A stretch of 64,000 bases of DNA from Paenibacillus amylolyticus (GCF_001570725.1 NZ_BCNV01000006.1:1-64000), one strand, 5' to 3'; counted from the first letter of the stretch, positions 53,678-62,295 are shown. Notes: generated by a model not told the origin, from the letters alone. Numbers and translations are program-made.

Positions 53678-54739
53678 ATGGATAACATGAATACACGTTC
53701 AACATTATTAAGCCCGGTGACGATTCATCAGTGGCAATTAAGGAACCGAATGGTGATGGCGCCGTTGACCCGAGGATTTGCTGATGATCAGGAGGGGACC
53801 GTGACGGATGAGATGGTGGCGTATTATGAGCAGCGTGCGCGAGATGGCGTGGGGCTGATCATTACCGAGGGCATTAACCCGAATCTGGCAGGCAAAGGAA
53901 CTTACGGCATCCCTGGTTTATATACAGATGAACAGACGATTTCATGGAAAAGGGTGACGGATGCTGTTCACAGCCATGGCGGCACGATTATTGCTCAACT
54001 ATGGCATGTGGGCAGGTTGTCCCACTCCGATCTAATCGGAACGACTCCATTGGCACCCACCAGCCTTGCGGCAGAGGGAAGAGTTCATAAGCTTCATAAG
54101 CTGTATCAGGTTCCTAAAGCGATGAGTGCACAGGATATAGCGGATACTATTGAGCATTTTCAGACGGCCGCCCGCAATGCGGTTCTGGCAGGGTTCGACG
54201 GGATCGAGCTGCATGCTGCGCATGGGTATCTGATCGACCAGTTTATCAATGAGAAGACCAACCACAGAACAGATGAATATGGAGGCGACACTGCGGGTAG
54301 ATTGCGGTTCCTGCGAGATATTATTGTGGCTGTGAAAAAAGAGATCCGTGTGGATCGCATATCGGTACGATTCTCTGAGAAAAAGGATGATGATGCATCC
54401 TATGCATGGGCAGACAAAGCTGGAATGATCGATGCATATCTGAATTTGTTCCGCGAGACGGGAATTACGATCTTGCATCCCTCAACAGATCAATATACGA
54501 AAGCGTGGGAAGGGGAGCAGTCCTTTCACGAGCGGATTCGAAGTCTGTGGGACGGAATCATCATTGGTGTGGGGGATTTGGATGTTCAGACTGCGGAGCA
54601 CGCTATTGGCAAGGGAAGTATAGATCTGGCTGCATTCGGCAGACCATTTATTGCAAATCCCGATCTGGTGCAGAAATTGCATGCCGGTAAGCAATTGGTC
54701 GAGTATGATGCGACTACGCATCTGAACGTGTTGGTGTAA
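53678..54739 (+). CDS. Old yellow enzyme-family NADH:flavin oxidoreductase
   Basis: 353 residues, a TIM-barrel FMN enzyme: LRNRMVMAPLTRGFAD (FMN phosphate strand, about 22-37), GLIITEGINPNLAGKGTYGIPG, AQLWHVGRLSH (about 105-115), GFDGIELHAAHGYLIDQFINEKTNHRTDEYGG (substrate His-x-x-His/Tyr region) and AFGRPFIANPDLV near the C-terminus. It reduces activated C=C bonds of enals, enones or nitro compounds with NAD(P)H. Divergent LysR gene probably regulates it. A VOC gene follows 126 bp downstream and may be in the same detoxification context. Confidence 0.92.
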   Translation: MDNMNTRSTLLSPVTIHQWQLRNRMVMAPLTRGFADDQEGTVTDEMVAYYEQRARDGVGLIITEGINPNLAGKGTYGIPGLYTDEQTISWKRVTDAVHSHGGTIIAQLWHVGRLSHSDLIGTTPLAPTSLAAEGRVHKLHKLYQVPKAMSAQDIADTIEHFQTAARNAVLAGFDGIELHAAHGYLIDQFINEKTNHRTDEYGGDTAGRLRFLRDIIVAVKKEIRVDRISVRFSEKKDDDASYAWADKAGMIDAYLNLFRETGITILHPSTDQYTKAWEGEQSFHERIRSLWDGIIIGVGDLDVQTAEHAIGKGSIDLAAFGRPFIANPDLVQKLHAGKQLVEYDATTHLNVLV

Positions 54740-54865
54740 AAAATAAAACCGAGTAAGAGAAGAAATCGAAAAAATTGAAAAAAAGAAAGAACACTACTGA
54801 CATACTGTTGGCAAGAGCGGCCTTGTATGATTTAGATATACAAATACGAAGGAGGACATTACATT

Positions 54866-55234
54866 ATGTCAGCAATTGGACCGGATTTCATTTCACTTCA
54901 GGTTAGCAATCTTGAAAGCTCTGCCGAATTTTATCAAAACTATCTCGGACTGGTACGCTCACAGGCGGGACCACCTCATGCTGTGGTCTTTGAAACAAAA
55001 CCTATTGCATTTGCTCTGCGTGACCTATTGCCAGGAACAGAACTCGGTTCAGGTGCTCAGCCAGGACTTGGTGTCGCTCTGTGGCTGCATGCTCCTGATA
55101 CGCAAGACATCCACGACAAGCTTGTTGCAGCAGGTGTAAAGATTACATCTGCCCCAATAGATGGGCCATTCGGGCGAACCTTTACATTTGCCGACCCAGA
55201 TGGGTACCAAGTTACCCTTCACAGTAAAGCCTAA
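54866..55234 (+). CDS. VOC-family (glyoxalase/bleomycin-resistance-like) protein
   Basis: 122 residues, the size of a single VOC domain of two beta-alpha-beta-beta-beta repeats. FISLQVSNLESSAEFYQNYLGL opens the domain, and TFADPDGYQVTLHSK closes it with a Glu/His-type metal position that appears altered. GAAGGAGGACATTAC precedes the ATG. It may detoxify or bind a hydrophobic electrophile; the substrate is unknown. It ends at a perfect terminator shared with the convergent transporter gene. Confidence 0.87.
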   Translation: MSAIGPDFISLQVSNLESSAEFYQNYLGLVRSQAGPPHAVVFETKPIAFALRDLLPGTELGSGAQPGLGVALWLHAPDTQDIHDKLVAAGVKITSAPIDGPFGRTFTFADPDGYQVTLHSKA

Positions 55235-55304
55235 TACGCAAATGTATCCATCTTAATCATAGTGATAACTTCCTGTCACAGGGAAGCCAAGTGGGTATTA
55301 CAAC

Positions 55305-55347
55305 AGTAAGGGCAGAGCTAATCTTGATGATTAGCTCTGCCCTTACT
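55305..55347. terminator. Strong bidirectional terminator
   Basis: A 19-bp perfect stem (AGTAAGGGCAGAGCTAATC / GATTAGCTCTGCCCTTACT, loop TTGAT) between the convergent VOC and MFS genes. T tracts are modest. Confidence 0.8.
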
Positions 55348-55376
55348 CCGTTATTCGAATGAACGATATATTCATT

Positions 55377-56585
55377 CTATTCATTGCTGACGATTACGGC
55401 TTTCTTTTCCGTAAAGTAATACACCAAAGCGAGCAGCGGCATGATTAGGCCAATCAGCGATGTGAGACTCCAACCTCCGTTAGCATAAGACCAGCTTCCA
55501 AGAGATGACCCAATAGCTCCGCCGACAAAAAAGATCGACATGAATATGCCATTCACGCGCCCTCTCGCTTCACTTCCTAACGAGTAGATAATGCGTTGAC
55601 CTAGCACCAGATTTCCTGAGACAGCCATATCCAGTGTGATCGCCACGATCACAAGCAGAATCAATGCAAACGTGGAGTGGCTCTGGAACACATATGCAAG
55701 ACCGAACGAAGCAGCAGCGATCACCATGGCAACACCCGTCAGAATACGCGTTAGCCCGCGATCAGCCAGTCTTCCGGCAATGGGAGCGGCAATAGCACCT
55801 CCGACACCAGCCAGAGCGAACCAGGCAATGCCTTGCTGTGACATGCCAAAATCGTTAGCCAGTCTCAGCGGAACCGTGGTCCAGAACAAGCTGAAAGCAC
55901 CAAACAGACTGGCCTGATAGAACGCCCGGCGGCGCAGCAGAGGCATCGTTCTGAACAGTGTGCCCAAGGACACGATTAATTGACCGTATTTTAAGGTGGG
56001 TTCAGGCTGGCGAGCAGGAAGAGCACGTGACAGAAGTAGCATTAGAAGTGCTATAACAATGGCGGAGAATACAAAGACTGTCTGCCATCCGAAGAGACTG
56101 GTGATAAAGCTTGCGACAGGACGAGCCAGCATGATGCCCAGCAACAGACCACTCATTACATTGCCAACAACCCGTCCGCGTTGTTCCTCGGATGTAAGAT
56201 ATGTCGCATAGGGCACCAGAATCTGAGCGACAACAGAACCTATGCCAATGAATAGAGAGGCAGTCAGAAATACAACAGCCGTGGGCGATAAAGCCGCAGC
56301 AATCAGGGCAACGACCAGTACGCTGAGGAAAAGCACGACCAGGCGTCGATTCTCAGTAATGTCACTGAGCGGCACGATGAATAACAAACCAATGACATAG
56401 CCAATCTGTGTTAACGTCACAATCAATCCGGCAGCGGCAGAAGACAGACCCGTTGTAATACTAATCGGTCCGATAACGGTCTGAGCATAATACAGATTTG
56501 CCACAATCAATCCACAAGCTGAGGCCAGCAAAAAAATAATCCAGGTGGGCACAGGTGCCTGCTTCACTTGTTGTCTCATATCCAT
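55377..56585 (-). CDS. Major facilitator superfamily transporter
   Basis: About 402 residues from the ATG at 56585 (TGGAGG 9 bp upstream). Twelve predicted membrane helices in two halves. The loop 2-3 motif is partial (PLSDITENRR after LLFIVP, similar to GxLaDrxGrr) and motif C-like GMSQQGIAWFALAGVGGAIAAPIAGRLADRG is in the second half, typical of sugar-efflux and drug-efflux members (EmrD/YgaY-like). Export of a toxic compound is likely, since a TetR gene is divergently encoded next door. Substrate unknown. Confidence 0.9.
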   Translation of the reverse strand: MDMRQQVKQAPVPTWIIFLLASACGLIVANLYYAQTVIGPISITTGLSSAAAGLIVTLTQIGYVIGLLFIVPLSDITENRRLVVLFLSVLVVALIAAALSPTAVVFLTASLFIGIGSVVAQILVPYATYLTSEEQRGRVVGNVMSGLLLGIMLARPVASFITSLFGWQTVFVFSAIVIALLMLLLSRALPARQPEPTLKYGQLIVSLGTLFRTMPLLRRRAFYQASLFGAFSLFWTTVPLRLANDFGMSQQGIAWFALAGVGGAIAAPIAGRLADRGLTRILTGVAMVIAAASFGLAYVFQSHSTFALILLVIVAITLDMAVSGNLVLGQRIIYSLGSEARGRVNGIFMSIFFVGGAIGSSLGSWSYANGGWSLTSLIGLIMPLLALVYYFTEKKAVIVSNE

Positions 56586-56594
56586 CGTAATCAT

Positions 56595-56868
56595 CCTCCA
56601 CAGTTATAAATTGATATTCCCTATAAACAGTTCATAATAAAATCGTTAATTACTAAACGATGTGTTCACTAATTACAAACATATAATAAACTAAACGTAT
56701 AGTATTGTAAATAGACACTACATATTTCTGAAGAAAATTTAAATGAAAACGAAAAGGTAGCGGAGGATGGAATTGTGTGTACTTATCGCAGTTTAGTATA
56801 ATGAACGTATCGTTTTTATGAATATTACTGATGATGCTATATATGATTTGCATCCAGGAGGGCTTAAA
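56595..56868. promoter_or_regulatory. Divergent MFS/TetR control region with repeated ACTAAAC motifs
   Basis: 274 bp, AT-rich. ACTAAACG(A/T)(A/T) occurs near 56652 and 56691, and again inverted as GTTTAGT at 56791, next to the -10 of the TetR promoter. The -35 TTGTGT (56773-56778), an 18-bp spacer and TATAAT (56797-56802) form a plausible promoter for the TetR gene. The repeats are candidate TetR operators. Confidence 0.5.
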
Positions 56869-57447
56869 ATGACTGCCAAAAGAGGACGTCCGCGTAACAT
56901 GGAAACCCAGAATGCCATTCTTACAGCATCGTATGAGTTGTTGTTGGAGCACGGCTTCGGGACAGTTACGATTGAAAAAATTGCTGAACGTGCACAGGTG
57001 AGCAAAGCCACCATCTACAAGTGGTGGCCGAACAAAGGCGCCGTCATCATGGACGGATATATGTCTGCTGCAACGGCAAGATTGCCAGTACCAGATACAG
57101 GCTCGGTATTGGAAGATATACGCATACATGCGAGTAATCTGGTTCGTTTTTTGACCAGTCGGGAAGGAAAGGTGATTACGCAGATTATTGGAGAAGGGCA
57201 GTCGGATGAAGGGCTTGCCGAAGAGTACCGTACACGATACATCCAACCACGTCGGCGTGAAGCTCGGGGAATTCTGGAGAAGGGTGTAGAGCGCGGCGAA
57301 TTGAAGAGTGGGATAGACATTGGATTGTACATTGATCTGATCTACGGGCCGGTGTTCTATCGCATGTTAGTGACGGGTGAAGCGATGGATGATGCGTTTG
57401 TAGATGTGTTGCTCCGTTCTTTGTTTGAAGGCATTCAGTCCAAGTAG
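56869..57447 (+). CDS. TetR-family transcriptional regulator
   Basis: About 192 residues from the ATG at 56869 (CAGGAGGG 8 bp upstream). TetR HTH (about 12-58): NAILTASYELLLEHGFGTVTIEKIAERAQVSKATIYKWWPNKGAVI. The C-terminal ligand domain is helical and variable. Divergent from the MFS efflux gene, so it should repress it and be released by the drug-like substrate. The ligand is not known. Confidence 0.92.
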   Translation: MTAKRGRPRNMETQNAILTASYELLLEHGFGTVTIEKIAERAQVSKATIYKWWPNKGAVIMDGYMSAATARLPVPDTGSVLEDIRIHASNLVRFLTSREGKVITQIIGEGQSDEGLAEEYRTRYIQPRRREARGILEKGVERGELKSGIDIGLYIDLIYGPVFYRMLVTGEAMDDAFVDVLLRSLFEGIQSK

Positions 57448-57543
57448 GTATAGGGAGAGCGACGAAACAAGTGGGAGGAAGAGGGAAGAGGGCGATTCGT
57501 AGGAATCACCCTGGAAGGAACTCGTGTATATTGTACGGGGCAA

Positions 57544-58668
57544 CTAAACCTGGAATATAGGTGAGATGGCTGTGGGCCATGAATCTGTAGCATTAGAGGA
57601 AAGGAAGGATGAGTGCTGGGTTAACACCGGGGGTTCATTCCATACCGAACTGGGCAGTTCTCGGCGTAATACAGGGGCCACTTCCTTGGCAAAACGCTCC
57701 ACTTGCTCCAGCTGCTCGCTATGCGTCAGTCCATCTACGCTGATACTCAGCACCTGATGTCCGTAAGCGGCATGATAGTCCAGAATTTTCTCAATGACCT
57801 GCTCCGGACTACCGATCAACGCGGGCCCTCGTGCGATGTTGTCCTCCAGATCGGTGAAGGGAGACTGGTTATGCTGTGCGGCGGCGGTGGCATGGAACGC
57901 TTCATAATACGGCTTATATCGTCGGATGGCTTCTTCACCGGTATCGGCAAGGTAGAGACTGCCGGCACCGGAGCCAATCACTGCCTGCTGCGGATCATGA
58001 CCATAATAATCGAGGCGCTCCCGATAGTGATCAATTAACGCTTTGTATTTGGCCTGAGGGTGAAAAGAGTTCGACGTGAAGAGCGGCTCGCCATATTTGG
58101 CAGCGAGTTCGGTCGAGACCGTGCTGGACGCGCTACCGTGCCAGATCGGGATGGATTGCTGAAGCGGCCTTGGCCACGTGGTCACTCCCTCAAGCGGAGG
58201 GCGATACGTTCCCTGCCAGGTTACATTTTCTTCAGACCACAGCCGTCTTAGCAGATGATAGCGTTCATCTAGTGAATCCCATTGTTGCTCTTCGCTTATG
58301 CCGAACAGCGGATAGTGCCGAGGGTCATTGCCTTTCCCGATGATCATCTCCAGCCGTCCGCCCGATAATTGATCCAGCGTGGCATAATCCTCGGCAACCC
58401 GGACCGGATCAAGTATACTAAGAACAGTGACGGTGGTTAGTAACCGGATGCGTGTGGTTGCTGCGGCTATTGCGGTTAATACGACAGGTGGCGAGGAAGA
58501 TAGAAAAGGCGCGCCGTGTCGTTCACCGATTCCATAGGCATCGAATCCCAGTCGTTCAGCCAGCTTCGCTTGCTCTAATATATTGTGGAATTTCTGTTGA
58601 GTCGTCAGAGCTTCCCCGGTTACTGCATTAGGCAGATTCATCATGAGACTAAACAAGGCAAATTTCAT
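57544..58668 (-). CDS. LLM-class flavin-dependent oxidoreductase (luciferase-like)
   Basis: About 374 residues from the ATG at 58668, preceded by AAGGAGAAGG; the longer in-frame start lacks a ribosome site. Luciferase-like (beta/alpha)8 barrel: LAERLGFDAYGIGERHGAPFLSSSP, LTTVTVLSILDPVRVAEDYATLDQLSGGRLEMIIGKGND (pieces) and SIPIWHGSASS. Such enzymes use FMNH2 or F420-like cofactor to oxidise or reduce organic molecules; in Bacilli the flavin is usual. The C-terminal 30 residues are a polar extension. Convergent with the TetR gene. Substrate unknown. Confidence 0.9.
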   Translation of the reverse strand: MKFALFSLMMNLPNAVTGEALTTQQKFHNILEQAKLAERLGFDAYGIGERHGAPFLSSSPPVVLTAIAAATTRIRLLTTVTVLSILDPVRVAEDYATLDQLSGGRLEMIIGKGNDPRHYPLFGISEEQQWDSLDERYHLLRRLWSEENVTWQGTYRPPLEGVTTWPRPLQQSIPIWHGSASSTVSTELAAKYGEPLFTSNSFHPQAKYKALIDHYRERLDYYGHDPQQAVIGSGAGSLYLADTGEEAIRRYKPYYEAFHATAAAQHNQSPFTDLEDNIARGPALIGSPEQVIEKILDYHAAYGHQVLSISVDGLTHSEQLEQVERFAKEVAPVLRRELPSSVWNEPPVLTQHSSFLSSNATDSWPTAISPIFQV

Positions 58669-58849
58669 CTGACCTTCTCCTTGAACTGAATTGATAATAT
58701 CTGTGTCGTATAATCCTATTGAAATAGTAGGATATGTAAGTTGGATTAAATGTATCACGTTCTCACGGATTCTTCTAATGGATTTTTTCTATAAGCAGGG
58801 ATATTCAGGCTTCCTTGCATATATGTGAAGGAAATTGCCACGATTTTTA

Positions 58850-58878
58850 TTGACCGCTGTAAAATTTAGGATTAAAAT
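58850..58878 (+). promoter_or_regulatory. Promoter of first receptor gene
   Basis: TTGACC (58850-58855), a 17-bp spacer beginning G-CTGTAAAA, and TAAAAT (58873-58878). The same arrangement (TTGACC, CTGTAAAA, TAGAAT) precedes the paralog at 60488-60516, so the two promoters are duplicates. Confidence 0.75.
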
Positions 58879-58932
58879 TGTGCTTATCATATAAATTCAA
58901 AATTATGGATTTTCATTGTGGAGGTGGGATAC

Positions 58933-60318
58933 ATGGAACCTACAACTACGATACGCTCATATATTGAGGACTACATCAGGAAACAGGGATATACCCTGCA
59001 GTATTTTGCCGATATATCGGGAGTTAACGCTGGAACGCTTAGTGCGATTATTAAGGGAACTCGGCCCATCGCTATGGCTCAACTGGATTTGATTACCCAA
59101 GGCATGAAGCTGGAAGAGGGGTATTTCTACGAGGTCTATGGGGCTGAATGTTTCGTGGAATCGGCACCCCATTGGAGAAGACTGGAGCCGTTCCTGCAGC
59201 GCTGTGCTGAATTGGACAAGCTGGAATGTATTCAGAAGGTTATCCAGCAAGTGACGGATGATCGCTCGTATATCTCGGAGTTGTTCGAGATGGCGGAAGG
59301 CATGCTTGAGCGTGGACAGACGAAGGCTGCACGGATGTTGTACGAATGTGTGGCGGAATGTGAGAAATACCAGCACTCGGAACGTCTGGCTCTGTGTCAG
59401 TATCGCATCTTTACGCTATCTCTCGGTCAGGACCAGCATGAGAATCTTCGTGCGGCCGTACATTTCGAACCGTATATTAATCGGCTGGATGAGGAACGGC
59501 AACTGGATGCGATAAAAGACCTGGCGAATACATACTTGGCTCTAAGATACTGGGACAAGGTATTCACTTTGGCTGAAGATCTAGAGCAGAAGACTAAAAT
59601 TTTGCAATCCTACACAAAGAAAAAAACGGATAAAAGTGATCGGATAACGGCATATCCTTTGTTTGTATATAGAGCATATTCAAATTTGCTGAAGTCTTCC
59701 GCATGTGAGAGACAAGGACGCTACGAAGAAGCTCTACAATATACAGAGCTCTACGCCAGTCTTACAAAAATTGCTGAACCGGATGAAGAAGATCAGATTT
59801 ATATTGATAAATTCGAGGGTTGGACGGAAGCAAATAGCTATCTATATAAGTTAATGATGGGCGATCAAGGTGTTTTGCCGGCTTACGTGAATTATATAGA
59901 GCAAAATGAAATGGAATTGCTGCCAGCAATGATAAATATTTTGGAGGCGGCTAATAAATTTGATCATAATATTGATGATATCATTTACAAGTTCAGCGAT
60001 CAGATTAATTCAGAAGTTACGCGATTAAAGGGATATACTGAACAGGTGGAATTAGATATGTACATCACGTTCTTACTTGAACGCACTATCTATCATCTCA
60101 ACCGTTGTGAGTATCCAGAAGGTATGAGGCAGCTGATGAATTGTTTGGAAGAAGCCGTCAAAATAAAAAATCAAACAGACATTATCCATTGTGTAGCGTT
60201 ATATGAGAGATATAGAAATATAGCAAATGCTGAAATTGAGCATCAGTATAAATTAATAATGATGGAGGTTCAGAGCTATTATGATAAAAAAGAAAATCCT
60301 GCATTTAATCTTGCTTAG
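58933..60318 (+). CDS. AloR/AimR-like peptide-responsive transcription regulator (HTH + TPR)
   Basis: About 461 residues from the ATG at 58933, 5 bp after GGAGGTGG. An XRE-like HTH (about 5-60: YTLQYFADISGVNAGTLSAIIKGTRPIA) is followed by a long alpha-helical TPR-like array (about 75-455). This is the RRNPP build (Rap, NprR, PlcR, PrgX, AimR): a cytoplasmic receptor that binds a short re-imported peptide and changes DNA binding. It matches the AloR receptors described for Paenibacillus polymyxa (from memory). The 3' end overlaps a tiny secreted-peptide gene by 38 bp. The C-terminal half is more AT-rich and more divergent from the paralog than the N-terminal half, as expected for a specificity-determining region. 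Confidence 0.83.
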   Translation: MEPTTTIRSYIEDYIRKQGYTLQYFADISGVNAGTLSAIIKGTRPIAMAQLDLITQGMKLEEGYFYEVYGAECFVESAPHWRRLEPFLQRCAELDKLECIQKVIQQVTDDRSYISELFEMAEGMLERGQTKAARMLYECVAECEKYQHSERLALCQYRIFTLSLGQDQHENLRAAVHFEPYINRLDEERQLDAIKDLANTYLALRYWDKVFTLAEDLEQKTKILQSYTKKKTDKSDRITAYPLFVYRAYSNLLKSSACERQGRYEEALQYTELYASLTKIAEPDEEDQIYIDKFEGWTEANSYLYKLMMGDQGVLPAYVNYIEQNEMELLPAMINILEAANKFDHNIDDIIYKFSDQINSEVTRLKGYTEQVELDMYITFLLERTIYHLNRCEYPEGMRQLMNCLEEAVKIKNQTDIIHCVALYERYRNIANAEIEHQYKLIMMEVQSYYDKKENPAFNLA

Positions 60319-60412
60319 CTTTATTGTTATTAACGTTAGTCAATTGGTTACTTTCGACGATGTGTCACCTATTCAAGCATTATTCCACGTGCATGGAGGC
60401 GGCGGTCTGTAG
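60281..60412 (+). CDS. Candidate signalling peptide precursor (AloP/AimP/Phr-like)
   Basis: A 43-residue ORF that starts inside the last codons of the receptor gene, with GGAGG 12 bp before the ATG. The N-terminus is a signal-peptide-like sequence: basic MIKKKIL, then hydrophobic HLILLSFIVINVSQLV. A short polar linker (TFDDVSPIQALF) precedes the tail HVHGGGGL at the extreme C-terminus. The tail is rich in small residues, like the mature hexapeptide of AloP13 in P. polymyxa (SHGRGG, from memory). Secretion, cleavage of a C-terminal 6-8-mer and re-import are inferred. A terminator follows at 60444. Confidence 0.78.
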   Translation: MIKKKILHLILLSFIVINVSQLVTFDDVSPIQALFHVHGGGGL

Positions 60413-60443
60413 TTATTAAATCAGAAATTTGTTGGTTGCTATA

Positions 60444-60476
60444 AACTTACTTCCTGAAAGGGGAGTGAGTTTTTTG
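60444..60476 (+). terminator. Terminator after receptor/peptide operon
   Basis: Stem AACTTACTTCC / GGGGAGTGAGTT with two G-T pairs, loop TGAAA, then six T. It ends the operon 32 bp after the peptide stop and before the next receptor's promoter. Confidence 0.8.
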
Positions 60477-60487
60477 TTATGTGGAGA

Positions 60488-60516
60488 TTGACCACTGTAA
60501 AACACAAGATTAGAAT
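60488..60516 (+). promoter_or_regulatory. Promoter of second receptor gene
   Basis: TTGACC, 17-bp spacer with A-CTGTAAAA, TAGAAT. It closely repeats the promoter of the first receptor gene in spacing and core. Confidence 0.75.
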
Positions 60517-60574
60517 TACATTTATTATAATTTATTGAATAATTAATTCATTTTGGTTGATGGAGGTGGGAGAA

Positions 60575-61942
60575 TTGAAACTTGCACCTACGATACGCAC
60601 ATATATTGAGAATCACATGAGGGAACATGGATTTAAATTGCAGCAATTCTCTGATATTACTGGTGTTAACGTTGGAACCTTGAGTGCTATTCTTAAAGGT
60701 AGCAGACCAATGGCAGTGAGTCAGCTAGATCAGATCACTGCAGGTATGGGATTGGAAAAGGGTTACTTCTATGAAATGTACAGTGTGGAGTTCTTTATTG
60801 AAGCGGCTCCGCATTGGAGACGTTTAAAGCCTTTCCTTCATTGTTGTGCTGAGTTTAATAAGTTAGCTTGCATTCAAAAGGTTGTCATTCAAGTTACGGA
60901 TGATCGCTCCTACATTTCAGAATTATTTGAGATGGCCGAAGAATTTAATAAGAATGGGCTGAGTGAAGCTGCACTTATTTTATATGAATGTGTGGCAGAG
61001 GGAGAAAAATATCAGCATTCGGAGCGGTTGGCTTTATGTCAGTACCGTATTTTTTTGCTCCATAAAACCATTAAACAATTCGATAATCTAAGTGCAGCGA
61101 TAAAATTTGAGCCATATATTGAGAAGCTCGATGAAGAGATACAATTGGATGCAATCAAGGACCTAGCAAATGTTTATAACACAATACATCATTGGGATAA
61201 AGTTGATAAATTGGCGGATGCACTGGAACGGAAAGTTGATTTTCAGCTCGAACTTCAATCTCGAAGACGGAAAAATATAAAGAGGGTTGCCTTTTATCCC
61301 ATATTCACATATAAAGCGTACGCAAATTTATTAAAGGCGAGTGTATGTGAAGCACGAAAGGAATTTGAAAAGGCGCTGGAATACACAGATATTTATGCAA
61401 AAGTTGTTGAAGTTTCTAACCCGACTGAGGAAGAACAGATATTAATAGATCGTTTCAAAGGATGGGCAGAAGGAAATCGATATTTATATCGCTTAAGTAG
61501 TGGAAAGCATGAGGTTATTGAATATTATTTAGATTACCTTGAATCCAATCCTCACGAAATCTTAATAGCATTCGTAAATATTGTTCAGTCAGCTAATCAA
61601 CATTTGCTTAATATTGATTTTGCATTGGATAGATTTGATTCGTATATTACAGATTTTAATACGGAGAGACATTTAGAAGGAACCTACAACCAGCAAATGT
61701 TAAATCATAGGTATATACGCTTTTATTATGAGTTAGCGAAGTACAGGCTCCACCAGCAAAAGTATATGATGGGTATTGAAGCTTTGCTGACAAGTTTGGA
61801 ACTGGCTTCAAGTAGTAGAGATGACCTTATGTCTATTAAATTAATTGATCTTTATGGGAAATTTAGAAGCCAAGCAACTATTGAGCAGGAAGAACTGTAC
61901 ACTGGATTATTAACAAACCGAAGTATAGAAAACTATATATAA
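60575..61942 (+). CDS. AloR/AimR-like peptide-responsive regulator, paralog without visible peptide gene
   Basis: About 455 residues from the TTG at 60575 (GGAGGTGGGAGAA upstream, the same site as in the first receptor). It has the same HTH (KLQQFSDITGVNVGTLSAILKGSRPMA) and helical-repeat region. The blocks APHWRRL, VTDDRSYISELFEMAE, YQHSERLALCQYRIF and LDAIKDLAN are nearly identical to the first receptor; the last 230 residues are clearly more divergent. No overlapping or adjacent secreted-peptide ORF was found (a 22-codon ORF at 61976 is basic and lacks a signal). It may be an orphan that listens to the first peptide or to one encoded elsewhere. Two Spo0E-like genes lie downstream. Confidence 0.82.
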   Translation: MKLAPTIRTYIENHMREHGFKLQQFSDITGVNVGTLSAILKGSRPMAVSQLDQITAGMGLEKGYFYEMYSVEFFIEAAPHWRRLKPFLHCCAEFNKLACIQKVVIQVTDDRSYISELFEMAEEFNKNGLSEAALILYECVAEGEKYQHSERLALCQYRIFLLHKTIKQFDNLSAAIKFEPYIEKLDEEIQLDAIKDLANVYNTIHHWDKVDKLADALERKVDFQLELQSRRRKNIKRVAFYPIFTYKAYANLLKASVCEARKEFEKALEYTDIYAKVVEVSNPTEEEQILIDRFKGWAEGNRYLYRLSSGKHEVIEYYLDYLESNPHEILIAFVNIVQSANQHLLNIDFALDRFDSYITDFNTERHLEGTYNQQMLNHRYIRFYYELAKYRLHQQKYMMGIEALLTSLELASSSRDDLMSIKLIDLYGKFRSQATIEQEELYTGLLTNRSIENYI

Positions 61943-62084
61943 AATACTACTCTACAAAGAATATAAGCTCGTGCAATGCACTTAAACATGTTGCTTAAGG
62001 TGAGATTTAGATTTTTGCAAAGTATTCGATTATCCATTGTTTAGAGAATGTACCCTAGAATAGGTTGAAAAAGGGGTGCATGCT

Positions 62085-62258
62085 GTGAGTGAACTGATAC
62101 AGATCAGAGACCAAATAGAACAAAGTAAACAATATCTTAGTCTCTTGGCAGAGCAACATGGCATGCAGGACTATAAAGTTCTTCAACAGTCTAGGGTTCT
62201 AGATGAACTGATTAATAGATATATTCGACTTGCTAAGAATAATTTAAAAAGAAAGTAG
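62085..62258 (+). CDS. Spo0E-like sporulation regulatory protein (aspartyl-phosphate phosphatase family)
   Basis: About 57 residues from the GTG at 62085, 8 bp after AAAAAGGGG. The Spo0E-family hallmark is KVLQQSRVLDELINRYI (SQxLDxLI-type), flanked by a helix of similar length on each side. Spo0E members dephosphorylate Spo0A~P and thus delay sporulation. It is a tandem relative of 63131-63319, with nearly identical leader (GGGGTGCATGCT) and N-terminus. The location just downstream of quorum-sensing receptors suggests population-linked control of the phosphorelay (inference). Confidence 0.83.
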   Translation: MSELIQIRDQIEQSKQYLSLLAEQHGMQDYKVLQQSRVLDELINRYIRLAKNNLKRK

Positions 62259-62295
62259 CTTGTTAAATTTTCCATAACGAAAAGAGGATTCTCCA

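Noticed and set aside
61976-62044. 22-codon ORF after the second receptor as a signalling peptide
   Set aside because: It is rich in Arg and Lys throughout, lacks a hydrophobic signal core and has no ribosome site.
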